From assembly GCF_028858725.1 (NCBI RefSeq), contig NC_084760.1:5344867-5408866 (forward strand): 64,000 bases of DNA. Direction: 5' to 3'. The translations under genes were made by a program, and so were the position numbers. The notes beneath the pieces are model-generated. The model made no database searches. It worked only from the letters and a program-made list of their open reading frames with translations, and was not told the origin of the DNA. This stretch comes from Colius striatus. Lineage: Eukaryota > Chordata > Aves > Coliiformes > Coliidae. Within the stretch, counting starts at the first letter, position 1; every line of letters starts with the position of its first letter. Positions 1-12,448 of this stretch are shown in pieces.

Positions 1-54
1 TCTTAGATGTGCAACCTTCAAAAGCACCCTGTTATCCAAACTGGTGATACAGTG

Positions 55-552
55 GCCAGTTCTGGGCTCCTCAGCTGAAGAGGGACAGGGAAGTGCTGGA
101 GAGAGGCCAGCACAGGGCCACCAAGATGATCAGGGGACTGGAGCATCTTTCATATGAAGAAAAGCTGCAGGAACTGGGGCTGTTTAGTCTAGAGAAGAGG
201 GAGACTGAGGGCGGATCTCATTAACATTTAGAAATATCTAAAGGGTGGGTGTCAGGAGGTTGGGACATCCCTTTTTTCTATAGTAGCTAGCAACAGGACA
301 AGGGGTGATGGGATGTAGCTGGAACACAAAAAAGTTCTACTTAAATATAAGAAAACACTATTTCACTGTGAGGTGAGGGAGCCCTGGCACAGGCTGCCCA
401 GAGGGGGTGTGGAGTCTCCTTCCTTAGAGGTCTTCAAAACCCACCTGGACACGTTCCTGTGTGACCTGATCTAGGTGACCCTGCTTCTGCAGGGTTGTTG
501 GACTAGATGATCCCTAAAGGTCCCTTCCAACCCCTACCATTCTATGATTCTA
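55..552 (+). mobile_element. CR1 3' fragment (group A)
   Basis: Starts within the RT C-terminal coding part ([17 protein letters not shown]-type) and ends in the octamer tail attctatgattctat. Frame broken. Confidence 0.93.
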
Positions 553-1396
553 TTATACCAAGAATGTTTTTCAAGCATATTTTTACTGAAGAGTAGGATG
601 AAAAGCTATTCTGTAGGCACCAGGGGACAGAAAAATTGAAGATGTTCAAGTTTAGACTAACAGAGAAACAAACACACACATCTAAGACACACTCTAAACA
701 ATCACAGCACTCAGGAAAAACACAACAGTCAATTAGGCTGCAACATCACATCTTCTATACTGTAAAAACCCACCAGTATACATATCATTCCTGTCAGGAA
801 AAATAAAAGCAGATGGTTGCAGAAAAAGACACTCCTCAGAACAACCATGACCTTTAAGTAATGATGAATCCAAATATTTACAATATTTATCCCCCCATAA
901 AGCTCCTTCTCTACAATTAAAGTTCTTTTAAATTGCTGCAGCATATTGCCACTGGAATTTTGGCAGAACACATTCTCAATTTACATAATGGTTCAGGATA
1001 GTCACCCAACTTGAGAGAAAAATCATACATTCTCAAGTATTATCCATGTCCTGAAGTCTCCCATTTATTTTACTCATAACTGTTTAGGTATTTTGTTACT
1101 TTCTCATCACAGAGAAATCTCTGACTACCCAAATCATCGTCAAGAGCTTCAAACTGGCACAACCACGAATGGAAGCTGCACAACATTCACTGCTGGAATG
1201 TCATTTGCAAATGACATTGAAAGGAGAGAGACATGTTTTCAAGAGTTCACAATATAGGCAGGTATGTAAAGGCTCATCAGCACCACTCCTGTTCCCACAG
1301 GGTATCTGTCCTTTGAGTGACCTAGCTGTCCACTGACAGCAGAGTACAAAAGGTATTCTAATTCAGCTGCTGTGTGGGTGTAAAGCTTCCTCCCAA
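553..1396. other. AT-rich non-coding stretch
   Basis: No coding similarity and no repeat I recognise. If the left CpG island is KLHL32, this is intronic. Confidence 0.4.
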
Positions 1397-1700
1397 GAAT
1401 CACAGAATCTCAAGGGCTGGAAGGGACCTGGAAAGCTCATCCAGTGCAACCCCCCTGCCAGAGCAGCACCACCTAGAGTAGGGCACACAGGAACTCGTCC
1501 AGCTGGGTTGGAATGTCTGCAGAGAAGGAGCCTCCACAGCCCATCTGGGCAGCCCCTGCCAGTGCTCCCTCACCTCCACAGGGAAGAAATTCTTCCTTAT
1601 GTTTCTTTGGAACCTCTTCTGTTCCAGCTTGTACCCATTGCCCCTTGTCCTATCACTGGCCATCACTGAGAACAGCCTGGCTCCATCCTCCTGACAAGAC
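1397..1700 (-). mobile_element. CR1 3' fragment (group B)
   Basis: 3' end at the left (gaatcacagaatctcaaggg). 5'-truncated at the right around catcctcctgac. Confidence 0.92.
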
Positions 1701-4700
1701 TTCAATGTCAAATCCTGGCTATGTCCAAGTTTTTCCATAGCACAACTAAAAGAGCAATCTGATTAAATCTTGACAAAACATTTTCCAGTTCAACTCTTGG
1801 CCAGGTTACTCAGCAGTCAGCAGCACAATGTTCCTCCAGCCATGCTGGAATTTACAAACACTCTGGTCTAGGACATAGATTAGCACCTGCCAAGAAAGTG
1901 TTCCAGCTCCCTTCTGGCCTACATTAGTTATTTCCCCTTCTCTATAAAGGTCAGAGCAGATCCAGATGCAGGGTGGTTGATCCACATGAGAAAATCCAGA
2001 ACTAAGAGTTTTAAAGCTCTCCTGATCACCCAAGTTTAAACCACCAAACTCCAATATCATTGCTTGGTTTTCTTCTCTTGAAACTACCTCCCAGACTTGC
2101 CTCTGGTCCCTGGAAGCTCTTGGCAGGCTCAGCAGGAATGCCTTCAAAAAAAAATCTCTCCTGTTTCTTCTCAAAGTGAAAGTTCTAACTGTTTAAACTC
2201 AAAATCCCCTCACAGGTAAAGCCATCCATGAGACAACACTTGAAAAATAGATAACTTCTTGAATGGTTTCAATAAAAACCACAGTGGAAAGTGTCTGCTC
2301 TTTACTTATTTTTAGTAGTTGGAATTTGTAAGGAAAACTCTGATTTTCAGCCTTTGGGCACTGTTCCTCTATGTATGTCCAAGAAATGAGATCTGAACAG
2401 GAGATTCCTCCCCTCTGCCATCAGTTCTGGAGTAACTGAAGTCCTCAGAGCACAGAACACGCTTGGCAAGTGTCATATGAAAGTCTTAGATGCATGAGAA
2501 ATATGAAAGATAATTTACTTATGCTTGAAAGAACTAAAATGGGACAACTACGAGGTTACTGTAGGTGTGTGTAATTATAGTGGATGATATTTATGTATGG
2601 CTAGTTTCTCCTGATAACACAGTCAACCGTTCTCACCCAAGTGCTTAAATTCATTTCACTTAATCCAATTCTTACTTGTAGTCCAATTTATAACCATCAC
2701 TTCCCCACACCAGCATGGCATTAAATTAGTGTCATTCTCGGCCGTTAAGTCAATCAGCAGTCGATCAAAAGCACGACAGCAGAGCCATTAATTTCACATT
2801 GAACATGTTCCTTTTTGCTGCTGCAGAGCAGATCGGTGTCAGAAGTTACATTATATCAATATTTGATTTTTCAGGCAGAAGCAACACATTCTGAATCAAA
2901 AATTAATAACAAAAACAGTGGGTTTTTTAAATGAAGGCTGCATTTTCTCTGGTCAAATCCTGCTCTCTTCACTCTGCAAGTATCCACTAAAGACACAATC
3001 CACACAAGCCTTAATTTCTATTTGCTACCCATGCTTCAACCCTACTTCTTACTGTAAACTGCAAATTTATTGCTCCCCTTAATACAAAGGGAATGATCAG
3101 AGAGGAAAAAACAAAACAAAACCAAACCCACCCTGTTACTCAAGTTTCTCTGTGTGTTCAAATTCAAATCCTGATCCAAAACACCTACATATTTAGCAAT
3201 AAAGGTACTTTCATAGAGGATCTCAAACACGGCTACTCATGCCCTTATTAAGGAGAAGGTAGATTGGAACAGGATTACAGCTCAACTAGAAGATCCCAGG
3301 GAATCTTCAGTTTGTTGTCTGAGGGAAGATTTTTTACTCTCTGTTCAGGGACAATTTGAAGTTCAGTCACTTCCAAGCTTGCTTTCGAGAAAATATGCCC
3401 AGGAATGTAACTTCTGCATCATCATCTTTACTTTTATAATGTCACGTGGTTTTCTAACAGTAAAGACAAGGTTTAATCTCATATTCCTTGTGGTTCATGT
3501 AACGTGCTGATCTAGAAAGTGTTAAATAAGCAACACGTCAATTTCCACATTAAGATTCCCTTCCCTGAAAGCACTTGCTCTTGCTTAGAACAGGATGCAA
3601 GATGTACCCGCAAATGTAACCAAATCATTTTCAAAGAAACCCTGAGGTGACTTGCAAATATTGCAAGTATTGTTTTCCTCACACCTGACAACTTTATATG
3701 TGGTGAAATGCGTCTTCCCTCTGTGCACAGCTAAGTGACAGTGACTTCTGTTGCTCCTATGCACAACAAAACACAATGATATTTTTTATAAACACTCTTA
3801 GCACATAAAAGATATCTATAATTAAGAGGTGTTAATTGGTATGACTGCATTATTTGGAGTGTCCTACTAAAGCAGGAGCTTCTTATTCCCTAACAGTTCC
3901 TCAGAGTACCCATACTTAGCAATTACCTTGGCACTTCATACGTAATAACTGCAAAATGCTTTACATGGGCTGTCAAATTATTCACAACCTGAAAAGCAGA
4001 CAAAAGACTGAAAGTATTTGAAAAGAATTCCTTTAAGGTTAGGTAAAAATGTGTCTCTCATTTGTAAACTTGAGCAAAACAAACAGAAATGACTGAGTAG
4101 CTGTGTATCGGTGGACTTTTAGGCATCTGTGGTAACTAGATTATCTGTTCAGTGCATCGCTGGGTTTCTGTAGGACCTAGTTAAATACTACACTTGGTTG
4201 CCAGATAAAAACTAAACAGCTGATGAACGCTTCTCAGGCCTTGCCCCTGCCAGCTGCTTCAGGCAGGCAGATCCCAGAATCACCGAGAATTGCTGATACA
4301 ACATTAGTGCTTTACTCTATGCTCTATATAGCTAACAGGACCGCAGCCTCTGGGTCTGTTGCTCTTTTAATGACTAAAGGAATGGTGCCATTAACATTTA
4401 CACAAGTAAGACTACCCCAAAAATCGATTCGGAAACATTTGTAAATTACCTTCCTACGCTTACAAAACCAGACAAATTTATAACCGTGGTAAAAAATAAA
4501 TACAAAAGAAGTTTTCCCGCTATTTGTGGAGGTCAACGGCTACACTTTATCTCGCCACACTGAGTTTTAAACTGCAGCTCCATGTGTTTCACACGTTACT
4601 GTAGTGTGCAGTGCCAAATATACTACTCCCAACGCCTGTGTGTGACAGTTGTGTGCATCGACTGTCATGCAGACTCTGCCAGGGGCTGCTCAGACACGCC

Positions 4701-5159
4701 GGACTCGCTCCACAGGCTGAACTCACCCTCCAGCGATGCTCTGGGAGACTCACAGCAACGACATCGAGTCATCTGCAACCTGCAGCATGGCAGGAACCCA
4801 TGATTTTCTTTTGGAGGGGACATAATTACTCCAGATTGACCAAATAAGACATTTAGTGCCGACAGACAAATGCTTCCCCACTCTGAGCTGGGGATTTAAT
4901 CACTGCTGCGATACCTTTCCAATTCCTAGGGCTGCAGATTTAATCTTCCAGCAATCGAGGTGTCTGTCTCCTTTCCAGGTGGGAGCTCTGTCATATTTAA
5001 ACACCGGAGAAGCGCAACGGCTCGGGTTTTGTCACTCAAACGAGTAGCTTCAAGTCTGGAGACTTAGTAGGAGCGGTTCTCTCCGTGTAAAGAGACGCGT
5101 TTCGGCGCCCGTTCCCAAACAGCAGAGCCATGTTTTAAGAGAACCCTCCACAACCCGAA
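1701..5159. other. Non-coding, likely KLHL32 intron 1
   Basis: AT-rich with no exon I can recognise; no Kelch or BTB coding. A CpG-retaining stretch at about 2700-2900 is discussed as a candidate conserved element. CpG content rises from about 4.9 kb towards the island. Confidence 0.4.
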
Positions 5160-5960
5160 CACCTGGAGCTCATCCCCGCACAAGCCCGGAGGGAGCGGCA
5201 CTCACTGCGGCTCCGTTTCGTCCTTCCCCGCCGCCGCCTCCTCCTCGGCCGGAGTCACCGCCGAGCCGGGGGCCGGCGGGATGGCTGAAGCGGACGCCGG
5301 CCGTTAGTCCCAACGGTCGGAGCTGCCGTTTGAACCGTCTCCCTGGCAACGGGGATACTCGCACCCCCCCCCGCCCCCGCTAAACTCCCCTGAGGCTGCG
5401 GGGGGCTGCGGGCAGCCAGCCGGCAGTCAGCCGCCTCCAGCCATGCCCGCCTCGCCCCGGTTAGGTAACAGCGGTGGCTAAGCACCGCCTCGGGCCCGGC
5501 CGCTCTCACCTCACGGCAGGTGCCGGGGCCGCCCTTCCTCCCCGCTCCCACGGCGGCCAGGGACGAAGCGCGGGGTGAGAAGCTCCGGCGGCGAAGCCCC
5601 GCCGTCCCAGCTGTGCGGCTCCGGTGCCCGAGCAGGAGGAGCTTCCCCGCCCCGGCCCGCCCAGTGCGCAGCGGCGGCCCGGCCCGGCGCGTCGCGGCAG
5701 GGCCGCACCTGCCGGAGGAGGAGCCGGCTCGTGCCCACGGGACCCGGTCGCCGCTGTCGGAGCTGCCGGTGGACACGGAGCCGTCGGGAGGCGGCGGCCG
5801 CCCGCAGAGCCACGGTCTGGCCGCCCGCTGCGGCCCCGGCCCTGCGGGAGCGCTGAGGGGTGAAGGCCTGGACAAGCCGTTGAAGTAGCGATAAGTTTGT
5901 GGGCAGAGCACCTGAGCGGCGGGATCAGCGCGGGGACCGGGGCACTGTCAGCCCGGGGGA
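5160..5960 (-). promoter_or_regulatory. KLHL32: CpG island, probable KLHL32 promoter and untranslated first exon
   Basis: A strongly CpG-rich block has no coding similarity I recognise. On the - strand it holds good splice donors: CCGCA/GTGAGT with the exon end at 5206, and CGTGAG/GTGAGAG near 5508. This fits a non-coding first exon transcribed leftwards. In human 6q16 KLHL32 lies head-to-head with NDUFAF4, some tens of kb apart; here the distance is about 23 kb and the orientation agrees. The gene name is inferred from synteny alone. Long open frames on both strands are GC-driven artefacts. Confidence 0.5.
5337..5350. promoter_or_regulatory. RFX/X-box-like motif
   Basis: GTCTCCCTGGCAAC resembles the RFX palindrome GTNRCC-N-RGYAAC. 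The right half-site GGCAAC is perfect and the left half is imperfect. It lies inside the left CpG island close to the inferred KLHL32 start. Motif evidence only. Confidence 0.35.
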
Positions 5961-6313
5961 GCTGGGAAGGAGGGTTTGGGGACAAGGAACAGGGCTGGAA
6001 AGCGAGAGGTCTGCAGAAGGGCAGGCCAGCTGCAGGGTCGGGGCCTCAGCGCCACGTCCTAGGATGCTGCAGCATCAGTGCTTTCGTATCCTATTAAGGG
6101 TTTTGATATGTCTTTAAACACCTTATCGCAAGAGTGACCAGGGACACCTCTGTGAGATAAAACTGCTGCACACAGGCGTGCTGTAGTCGTGTGTTTTTCC
6201 CAGGTGTCATCTTTGTAGGGACAAGGTGCTGAGCTTTGCAGTGAGCCTCAGTAACCACTTTTCATTCAGCTGCGCCTCATGGAGCTCTCAGGTGGTGGGA
6301 GCTTGTCTTTTAA

Positions 6314-6632
6314 AGAGTCACATAGAGTTGTAGGGGTTGGAAGGGACTTCTTACAGATCATCCAGTCCAACCCTCCTGCCAAAGCAGGTCCCACCTAGGT
6401 CAGGTCACACAGGAATGTGTCCAGGGGAGTTTGAAAACCTCCAGAGAAGGAGCCTCCACACCCTCCCTGGGCAGCCTGGGCCAGGGCTCCCTCACAGTAA
6501 AGAAGTTTTTCCTTATGTTTGAGTGGAGCTTTTTGTGTTCCAGCTTTTGTCCATTACCCCTTGTCCTGTCACTGGGCACTACAGAAAAAAGCATTGCCCC
6601 ATCCTCTTGACTCACCTTTTAAATACTTTGCC
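6314..6632 (-). mobile_element. CR1 3' fragment (group A)
   Basis: Left end tagagttgtaggggttgg is the 3' terminus. 5'-truncated near the ...[21 protein letters not shown] coding part. Confidence 0.92.
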
Positions 6633-7359
6633 CATCCTCTACAAAACCAGCAGATCCTAAAAATCCCTGCCTCCACCCCCGTTGTACCTCCACATTCAGT
6701 TTTACAGGTCACATCAGAGGAGTTCAAACCTTTTTCAGATTACATTTCTTAGAGTGTGGGCCTTTAGTGAAGCATTTGCTGTAACATGTCCATGAAAGGC
6801 ATCTAGAAATACTCCCAATTCCTGATCTGCAGAGCAGACAGTTTTCTGTCAGTTCACAAAGTGCACAGCACCAGATGCTGTACGTGGTGTCTTTTGTGTA
6901 GTCATGCAAAGCTTCTCCAAGTTGAGCCTTAAGCAGGTTGGTGCTGATGCAGTGCAACGCTAAGCAAGGGCCCATTTCTGTTTCAAAACAGAGGCATAGA
7001 GACAGGGCCACTGCTTTGTATCAGGGCCACTTAATTAATGCACAACACAAAACTTTTGTGGTTATGTTATCTTTTATTCCAGAGCTATTTTGATCAGTGT
7101 TAGCTTAAATGTGTCCACACCTCACTGCACTGCACGGACTTGAAAAGTAAGCGACAAGCAGAGTCGCTCTGTACTCGTACATATCTGAGCCACCTGGCAG
7201 GAGCTGGAGTGCTGAGTTGCAGGAGGTGCAGTGCTGGTGGCTGAGGGGAGCAGAATGAGAGGAGCAGGCAGTTGGCTGGTGTTCAAGGTGCTGCAAACAG
7301 CTGGTGCTTTGCTTCTTTCCCTGGTAGCTTGGCTCTGAGATTCAGCCTGGCTTCCTGGC
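6633..7359. other. Non-coding upstream of the KIF11 retrocopy
   Basis: No clear gene. The last 150 bp or so might include retrocopied KIF11 5' UTR, but I cannot verify this from sequence memory. Confidence 0.3.
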
Positions 7360-7639
7360 ACTTCAGGGATGTGGCTACTCGAAGAAGGCCAAGGAAAGAA
7401 CATCCAGGTGGTGATGTGGGGCAGGCCTTTTAATATGTCAGGATGCAAATTTAGTGTTTTTGTGGACTCTGATCAAGCAAGAAGTTAACAGTCTGCACTG
7501 GAGGAGTCATGGGCAACTGATGTGTCCAGGAGTGTTGTCACAGTTTGGAGGAGGTCACTGTGGGTACAACTGTGGCCAAACTGGTGTTAGAAAGAACTTC
7601 ACAATATAAGAGGATCCCCAACAAAGAATGTGCTTGGGA

Positions 7640-7765
7640 AGAAGATTTACTACCAGGTACAATACATTGTATAGAAGATTAGAAGTTCCATGCAATTGTA
7701 TAGAATACATGACATATATTGTATGTATATTCCATGCAATATCCATTGTATAGAATATTAGAAAA
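7640..7765. repeat. Local imperfect duplication in the KIF11 retrocopy
   Basis: The words ccatgcaat and tgtatagaata recur two to three times in AT-rich order, expanding the region that should encode IIPRTLHQIFEKL. Probably a small slippage or tandem duplication after pseudogenisation. Confidence 0.5.
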
Positions 7766-7885
7766 ACAGAGATTGATGGTGGTTTTGTGGGGTGTTCTTT
7801 TGTAAAATCCTCTCCTGGAGGTCTGTGAAGAAGAGCTTTTTCATCAACTGAACCCTATTCCCAGTGCTGGATAAAGTCTGCAGAT

Positions 7886-8138
7886 TACAGAATCTCAAGG
7901 GCTGGAAGAGACCTGGAAAGCTCATCCAGTGCAACCCCCCTGCCAGAGCAGCACCACCTAGAGTAGGGCACACAGGAACTCATCCAGCTGGGACTGAATG
8001 TCTCCAGAGAAGGAGACTCCACAGCCCAACTGGGCAGCCCCTTCCAGTGCTCCCTCACCTGACAAGGGAAGAAGTTTTTCCTTGTGTTTCTTTGCAACCT
8101 CTTCTGTTCCAGCCTGTACCTGTTGCCCCTTGTCCTAT
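7886..8138 (-). mobile_element. CR1 fragment (group B) inserted in the KIF11 retrocopy
   Basis: The 3' end is at the left (acagaatctcaagggctgg). The copy is 5'-truncated and flanked by a 5-bp duplication, CAGAT, at 7881-7885 and 8139-8143. The KIF11 reading (CTGCAGATGTTTGATGAT) resumes exactly at the right-hand copy. Confidence 0.9.
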
Positions 8139-9876
8139 CAGATGTTTGATGATCTCATAAACAAGACAGCTGTGAATGTGAATAGCTTAGAGGAACTACC
8201 TGTACACAAAAAAAAATGAAGCCTAACAAATCTTGGACAGAGGTGCAGCAAAATGAGCTGCTGCAGCTACTTACATGAATGCATATTCCACTTAAGGCTA
8301 CTCTGTGTTGTCATTTATTATCAATAGGAAAGAAACCAGAGTAGATAGACAAGAGCTTCTTAGAACTAGGAAGATAAACTCAGTTGATCTTACAGAAGAA
8401 AACAGTTTGAGGCAGTTGCTAAAAGACCTTGTGAAGCTGGATATTCCAAGTAGTCTGTTCTGACTGGTGAAGGAGTTATTACTGCTCTTGTGGAAGGAGA
8501 CACACAGAATCTTAACAGAATCTTGTGAGACTCTCTTGGAGAACAACGAAGAACATCAATAATTGCCACAGTTTCTCTCATATCTATAAATCTTCAGGAA
8601 ACACTGAGTACACTGGAGTATGCTCACAGAGCAAAGAACGTAATGAAGTCTGAAGTTAATCAGCAGCTGCCAAAAGGAGCTATTATTAAGGAAGATACTG
8701 AAGAGATTGAGCATCTAAAAGGACACCATGCTGCTGCACAAGAGTAAAATGGAATATCTGTTTTCGATGAAAACTCATGAAGCCCTTAAAGGAAAGCTGA
8801 CAGTTCACAAAGAACAAGTTGCAGGGTATATTATTATCAGTGTCATGGAAGATGAAGTGAAAATCACCACTAAACCACTCACAGTTAATAAAGCACAGTT
8901 AATGAAAGGAGACCTTAACAATGAAAGTGGATCTGCAAACCAGGGAAAGTAGAGACAGATGTGCAAGAAACCAGGATTCCTCTGGATGAGAAAGAGTACA
9001 TGGTTTCAGTTTTGCAAAACACCACATGAAACATTCATGGCCCAGCTAACCATATGGTGAGTCCTGGTGTATCTATGCAAAACCGGACCATAAATGGATC
9101 AGCACGATGCCATCATCCAAATACATTTGCAGGAGCAATGGAGGTTCAATAAAATAGGGGTTTCAGTTTAGTGAGACCAGTCTGAAGCAGCAACAGATGT
9201 TGACATCCTCCGCATACTTCATGGGTGCCCTCCTATCTACTAGTTAAGCAGCAGCTAATGTATTTGCATTAGCTGTAGCAGTGGGGTTTGCCCCTTGTTA
9301 AAAAATTGCGGACCACTCAACCTTCTACTGTGTCTAAAGAATGTTACAATGACAGTGCCATTTTGCTCATAAAGCTGAGCTGTTGAGCTTGACTGAGGAG
9401 CATATGTGTGGATTAGGAAGAGCATTAAATATCTTGATACCAGTGGTGGAAATTGTCCTGGAACTAAACTTGTGGTTGCAGATTAACACGAGGAGACTTT
9501 CTGCTGTGGCTGATGAGAAGGAGGGACATAAAAAGCATTTTGGAGCTTCTTAAGAGATCTCTGTCTCACTCCGAAAAAATAACAGGAAGAAACACACAGT
9601 GTGTTGTCTCAGCTGCAAAATATTATGAAAGTTTAAGAGAAGTGGAAAAGGCAGAGTTTGCATATACAAAAACTGCAAAAGACTTGATGTCCTTGCTGCA
9701 AAGCCGGCTGGACCTGTTGGCGCAGGACATACAGAAGAACTTCGCTTGCATACTGTCAAAAACCAGAAGTTTGAAGACCACCATCACTGCTGGAAACTTC
9801 AGCAGTAAAACTTGTGCTTCAAAACAAATTTATTGCAACTCTGGATAATTTCTTTCTAGAGCTCAGGGGCATAAAT

Positions 9877-10535
9877 GCTGGTTGATAATAAGCTAACCAT
9901 GAGCCAGCAATGTGCCCTCGTGGCCAAGAAGGCCAATGACAGCCTGGGATGCATCAAGAAGAGTGTGGGCAGCAGGTCAAGGGAGGTTCTGCTCCCCCTC
10001 TATACTCTGCCCTGGTGAGGCCTCATCTGGAGTCCTGTGTCCAGTTCTGGGCTCCTCAGCTCAAGAGGGACAGGGAAGTGCTGGAGAGAGGCCAGTGCAG
10101 GGCCACCAAGATGATCAGGGGACTGGAGCATCTTTCATATGAGGAAAGGCTGCAGGAACTGGGGCTGTTTAGTTTGGAGGAGACTGAGGGGGGATCTCAT
10201 TAATATTGACAAATATCTAAATGGTGGGTGTCAGGAGGTTGGAGCAGCACTCTTTTCTGTTGAATCAAGTTACAGGACAAGGGGTGATGGGATGAAGACG
10301 GGACACAAAAAGTTCCATTGAAACATAAGGAAAAACTCTGTCAGTGCTGAGGAAAGGGAGCCCTGGCCCAGGCTGCCCAGGGAGGGTGTGGAGGCTCCTT
10401 CCTTGGAGGTTTTCAAAACCCATCTGGACATGTTCCTGTGTGATCTGATCTAGGTGGGACCTGCTTCTGCAGGGGGGTTGGACTAGATGATCCCTAAAGG
10501 TCCCTTCCAATCCCTGCCATTCCATGATTCCATGA
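9877..10535 (+). mobile_element. CR1 3' fragment (group A)
   Basis: Begins at the [20 protein letters not shown]-type coding segment and ends with attccatgattccatga. It abuts the last readable KIF11 retrocopy sequence. Confidence 0.94.
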
Positions 10536-11571
10536 TCAGTAGCAGTCCTCCTTCAGCAGGCAGAATCAGCAGCTGCAGTGTTTACAACAGAAACCAGAAT
10601 TATGATTGAGATCAGTATTTTGTATTGGATATTTTGTTCTGCATCAGTAGATGCAGTTTGTAGCTACCACATTGTACAAATAAGTCCCTACAATATATGT
10701 TTGCACATCAAGAATACAAACAGTCTTTTGTGTTCAAAGATCCTTGACATACTGCTGGCACTAAAACAAACTAATCGACGATTTTAAAAGCATTGGATGT
10801 CACCCATGAGTGCAAAAATTGACAGCCTGTACTGCCCTTAAAGAAAGAAAAGAGGATGCCATGTTGCTGCCAGCAACATTCAGGGTCTCCACATCCGTGC
10901 TCTTATTTACAGGCTTGACTGGATGACTGCTAAAAAAAGAATCTTCTCATTGATCTCCAATATGTGCTCACTAAAAGCCAGTCAACAAGTAAGATCTTAC
11001 TCAGAGAATGGAATTGTCCTGTGACTATCAGAAGCTGGGAGCTAGACAGCAAGCAGTTCTGTGTAACAGCAAAATGCAATGGATTTGTGTATGATACACA
11101 ACTTCTGTCAAGGACAGCAGTGAATTGTGGCTTGCAGCATTTACAAAGTGCATGACTGCAGAGAGACAGTCTTGAAATGATCCTTAAATACAGACTCATC
11201 AGGCTTTCTTCATCTATATATAAATACACACACAAGTTTATGTTGCTACAAATATGCTCCCCTAGAATTTTTTTTGCAAGCCTAACTTTAGAGATTGGCA
11301 CCAGTGTAATTTCTTTATCACTGCAACATATGGCAGTCTTCCCTGCTGCCAAAACAAGGCTATGTTTCAGCCTCAGGGTACAGCTGGTTTGTTCTTAAAA
11401 CTGAGCCTTGTTTGCAAACATAGACACAGAATTTTATATTAGTCCTTCTGACACCATAAAGGAAAAGTAAATTCAGAATCCCTGTCAGCAGAACCTCTGT
11501 GAACACTGCAGTGCCCAGTGGCTCCAGCCATGCTACGAAGAGGATTTTTTCTTCTGGTTTTGGGATAACAA
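10536..11571. other. Unassigned sequence between two CR1 copies
   Basis: Short open frames only. I looked for a continuation of the KIF11 stalk or tail and did not find one. Confidence 0.35.
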
Positions 11572-12448
11572 AACAACACCAAGCTGGGTGGAAGTGTTGA
11601 TCTGCTTGAGGGCAGGGAAGCTTTACAGAGAGATCTAGACAGGCTTGATGGCTGGGCCAAGGCCAGTGCCATGAGTTTCAATAAGGACAAGTGCTGGGTC
11701 CTGCCTTGTCCCACAGCAACCCCCAGCAGTGCTACAGATGTGGGGAGGAGTGGCTGGAAAGCTGCCAGGCACAGAGGGACCTGGCAGTGTTGGTTGACAG
11801 CAGCTGAACATGAGCCAGCAGTGTGCCCAGGTGGCCAAGAAGACCAAGGGCATCCTGGCCTGGATCAGGAACAGTGTTGTCAGCAGGGGCAGGGAGGTGA
11901 TCATTCCCCTGGACTTGGCTTTGTCGAGGCTGCACCTGGAATCCTGTGTACTGTTCTGGGCCCCTCTGTACAAGAAGGACATTGAGGTGCTGGAGAGGAT
12001 CCAGAGGCAGCTACCAAGCTAGGAAAGGATTTGGAGCACGTCTCATGTGAGGAAGGGCTGAGGGATCGGGGGCTGTTGAGCCTGGAGAAAAGAAGGCTCA
12101 AGGAGAGACCTTCTCACTCTCTACAACTACCTGAAAGGAAGCTGTAGCCAGGCAAGGGTGGGTCTCTTCTCCCTAGGAACAAGCAATAGAACAAGAGGAA
12201 ACAGCCTCAAGTTGCAGCAGGGGAGGTTCAGGCTGGATGTGAGGAGGAATTTCTTTGCTGCAAGGGTTGTGAGGCATTGGCAGGGGCTGCCCAGGGAGGT
12301 GCTGGAGTCACTGTCCCTGGAGGGGTTTCAGAGCTGGGTGGATGTTGCACTGAGGGAAATGGTCTAGTGGTTGATAGGGCTGGGACAAAGGCTGCACTCC
12401 ATGAGCTTAAAGGGCTCATCCAGCTGAAATGGTTCTATAATTCTAATG
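11572..12448 (+). mobile_element. CR1 3' fragment (group C), about 0.88 kb
   Basis: Coding remains run from [13 protein letters not shown]-like, through FNKDKCWVL and [19 protein letters not shown], to RLDVRRNFF. The 3' end is cagctgaaatggttctataattcta. Frame broken several times. Confidence 0.93.

Larger units (their letters stand above)
7360..9860 (+). pseudogene. KIF11: Processed pseudogene of KIF11 (kinesin-5, Eg5)
   Basis: An intronless decayed copy of the mitotic kinesin KIF11. In order I can read: the N-terminus (KNIQVV, about 7395) followed by RPFN; a remnant of SIVDCD...SVRTGG (about 7460-7530); DVSRSVV (about 7520); the P-loop region at 7574-7606, where GQTGTGKTFT has become GQTGVRKNFT; EELF..LNP before the CR1 insert; QMFDD directly after it (8139); LEELPVHK (about 8195); VDLTEE in place of the switch II VDLAGSE (8383); SIIATVS (8556); [12 protein letters not shown] (about 8606); and stalk segments QETRIPLDEKEY and KQQQMLTSSAYFMGALL out to about 9.85 kb. 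Stops and frame changes are frequent, for example TAA near 8746, and the ATPase motif is destroyed. The parent gene has many introns and none remain, so this is a retrocopy. The 3' half is missing where a CR1 begins at 9877. No poly(A) tail is visible. Identification is from memory of human KIF11. Confidence 0.88.

Noticed and set aside
5255-5985. Several overlapping open frames of 90-218 residues on both strands
   Set aside because: They are low-complexity Pro/Arg/Ala/Gly translations of a CpG island, with frames open on both strands at once and no recognisable domain.
10796-11400. Continuation of the KIF11 retrocopy beyond the CR1 at 9877-10535
   Set aside because: I compared the translated pieces with the KIF11 stalk and tail as I remember them and found no convincing collinear match.
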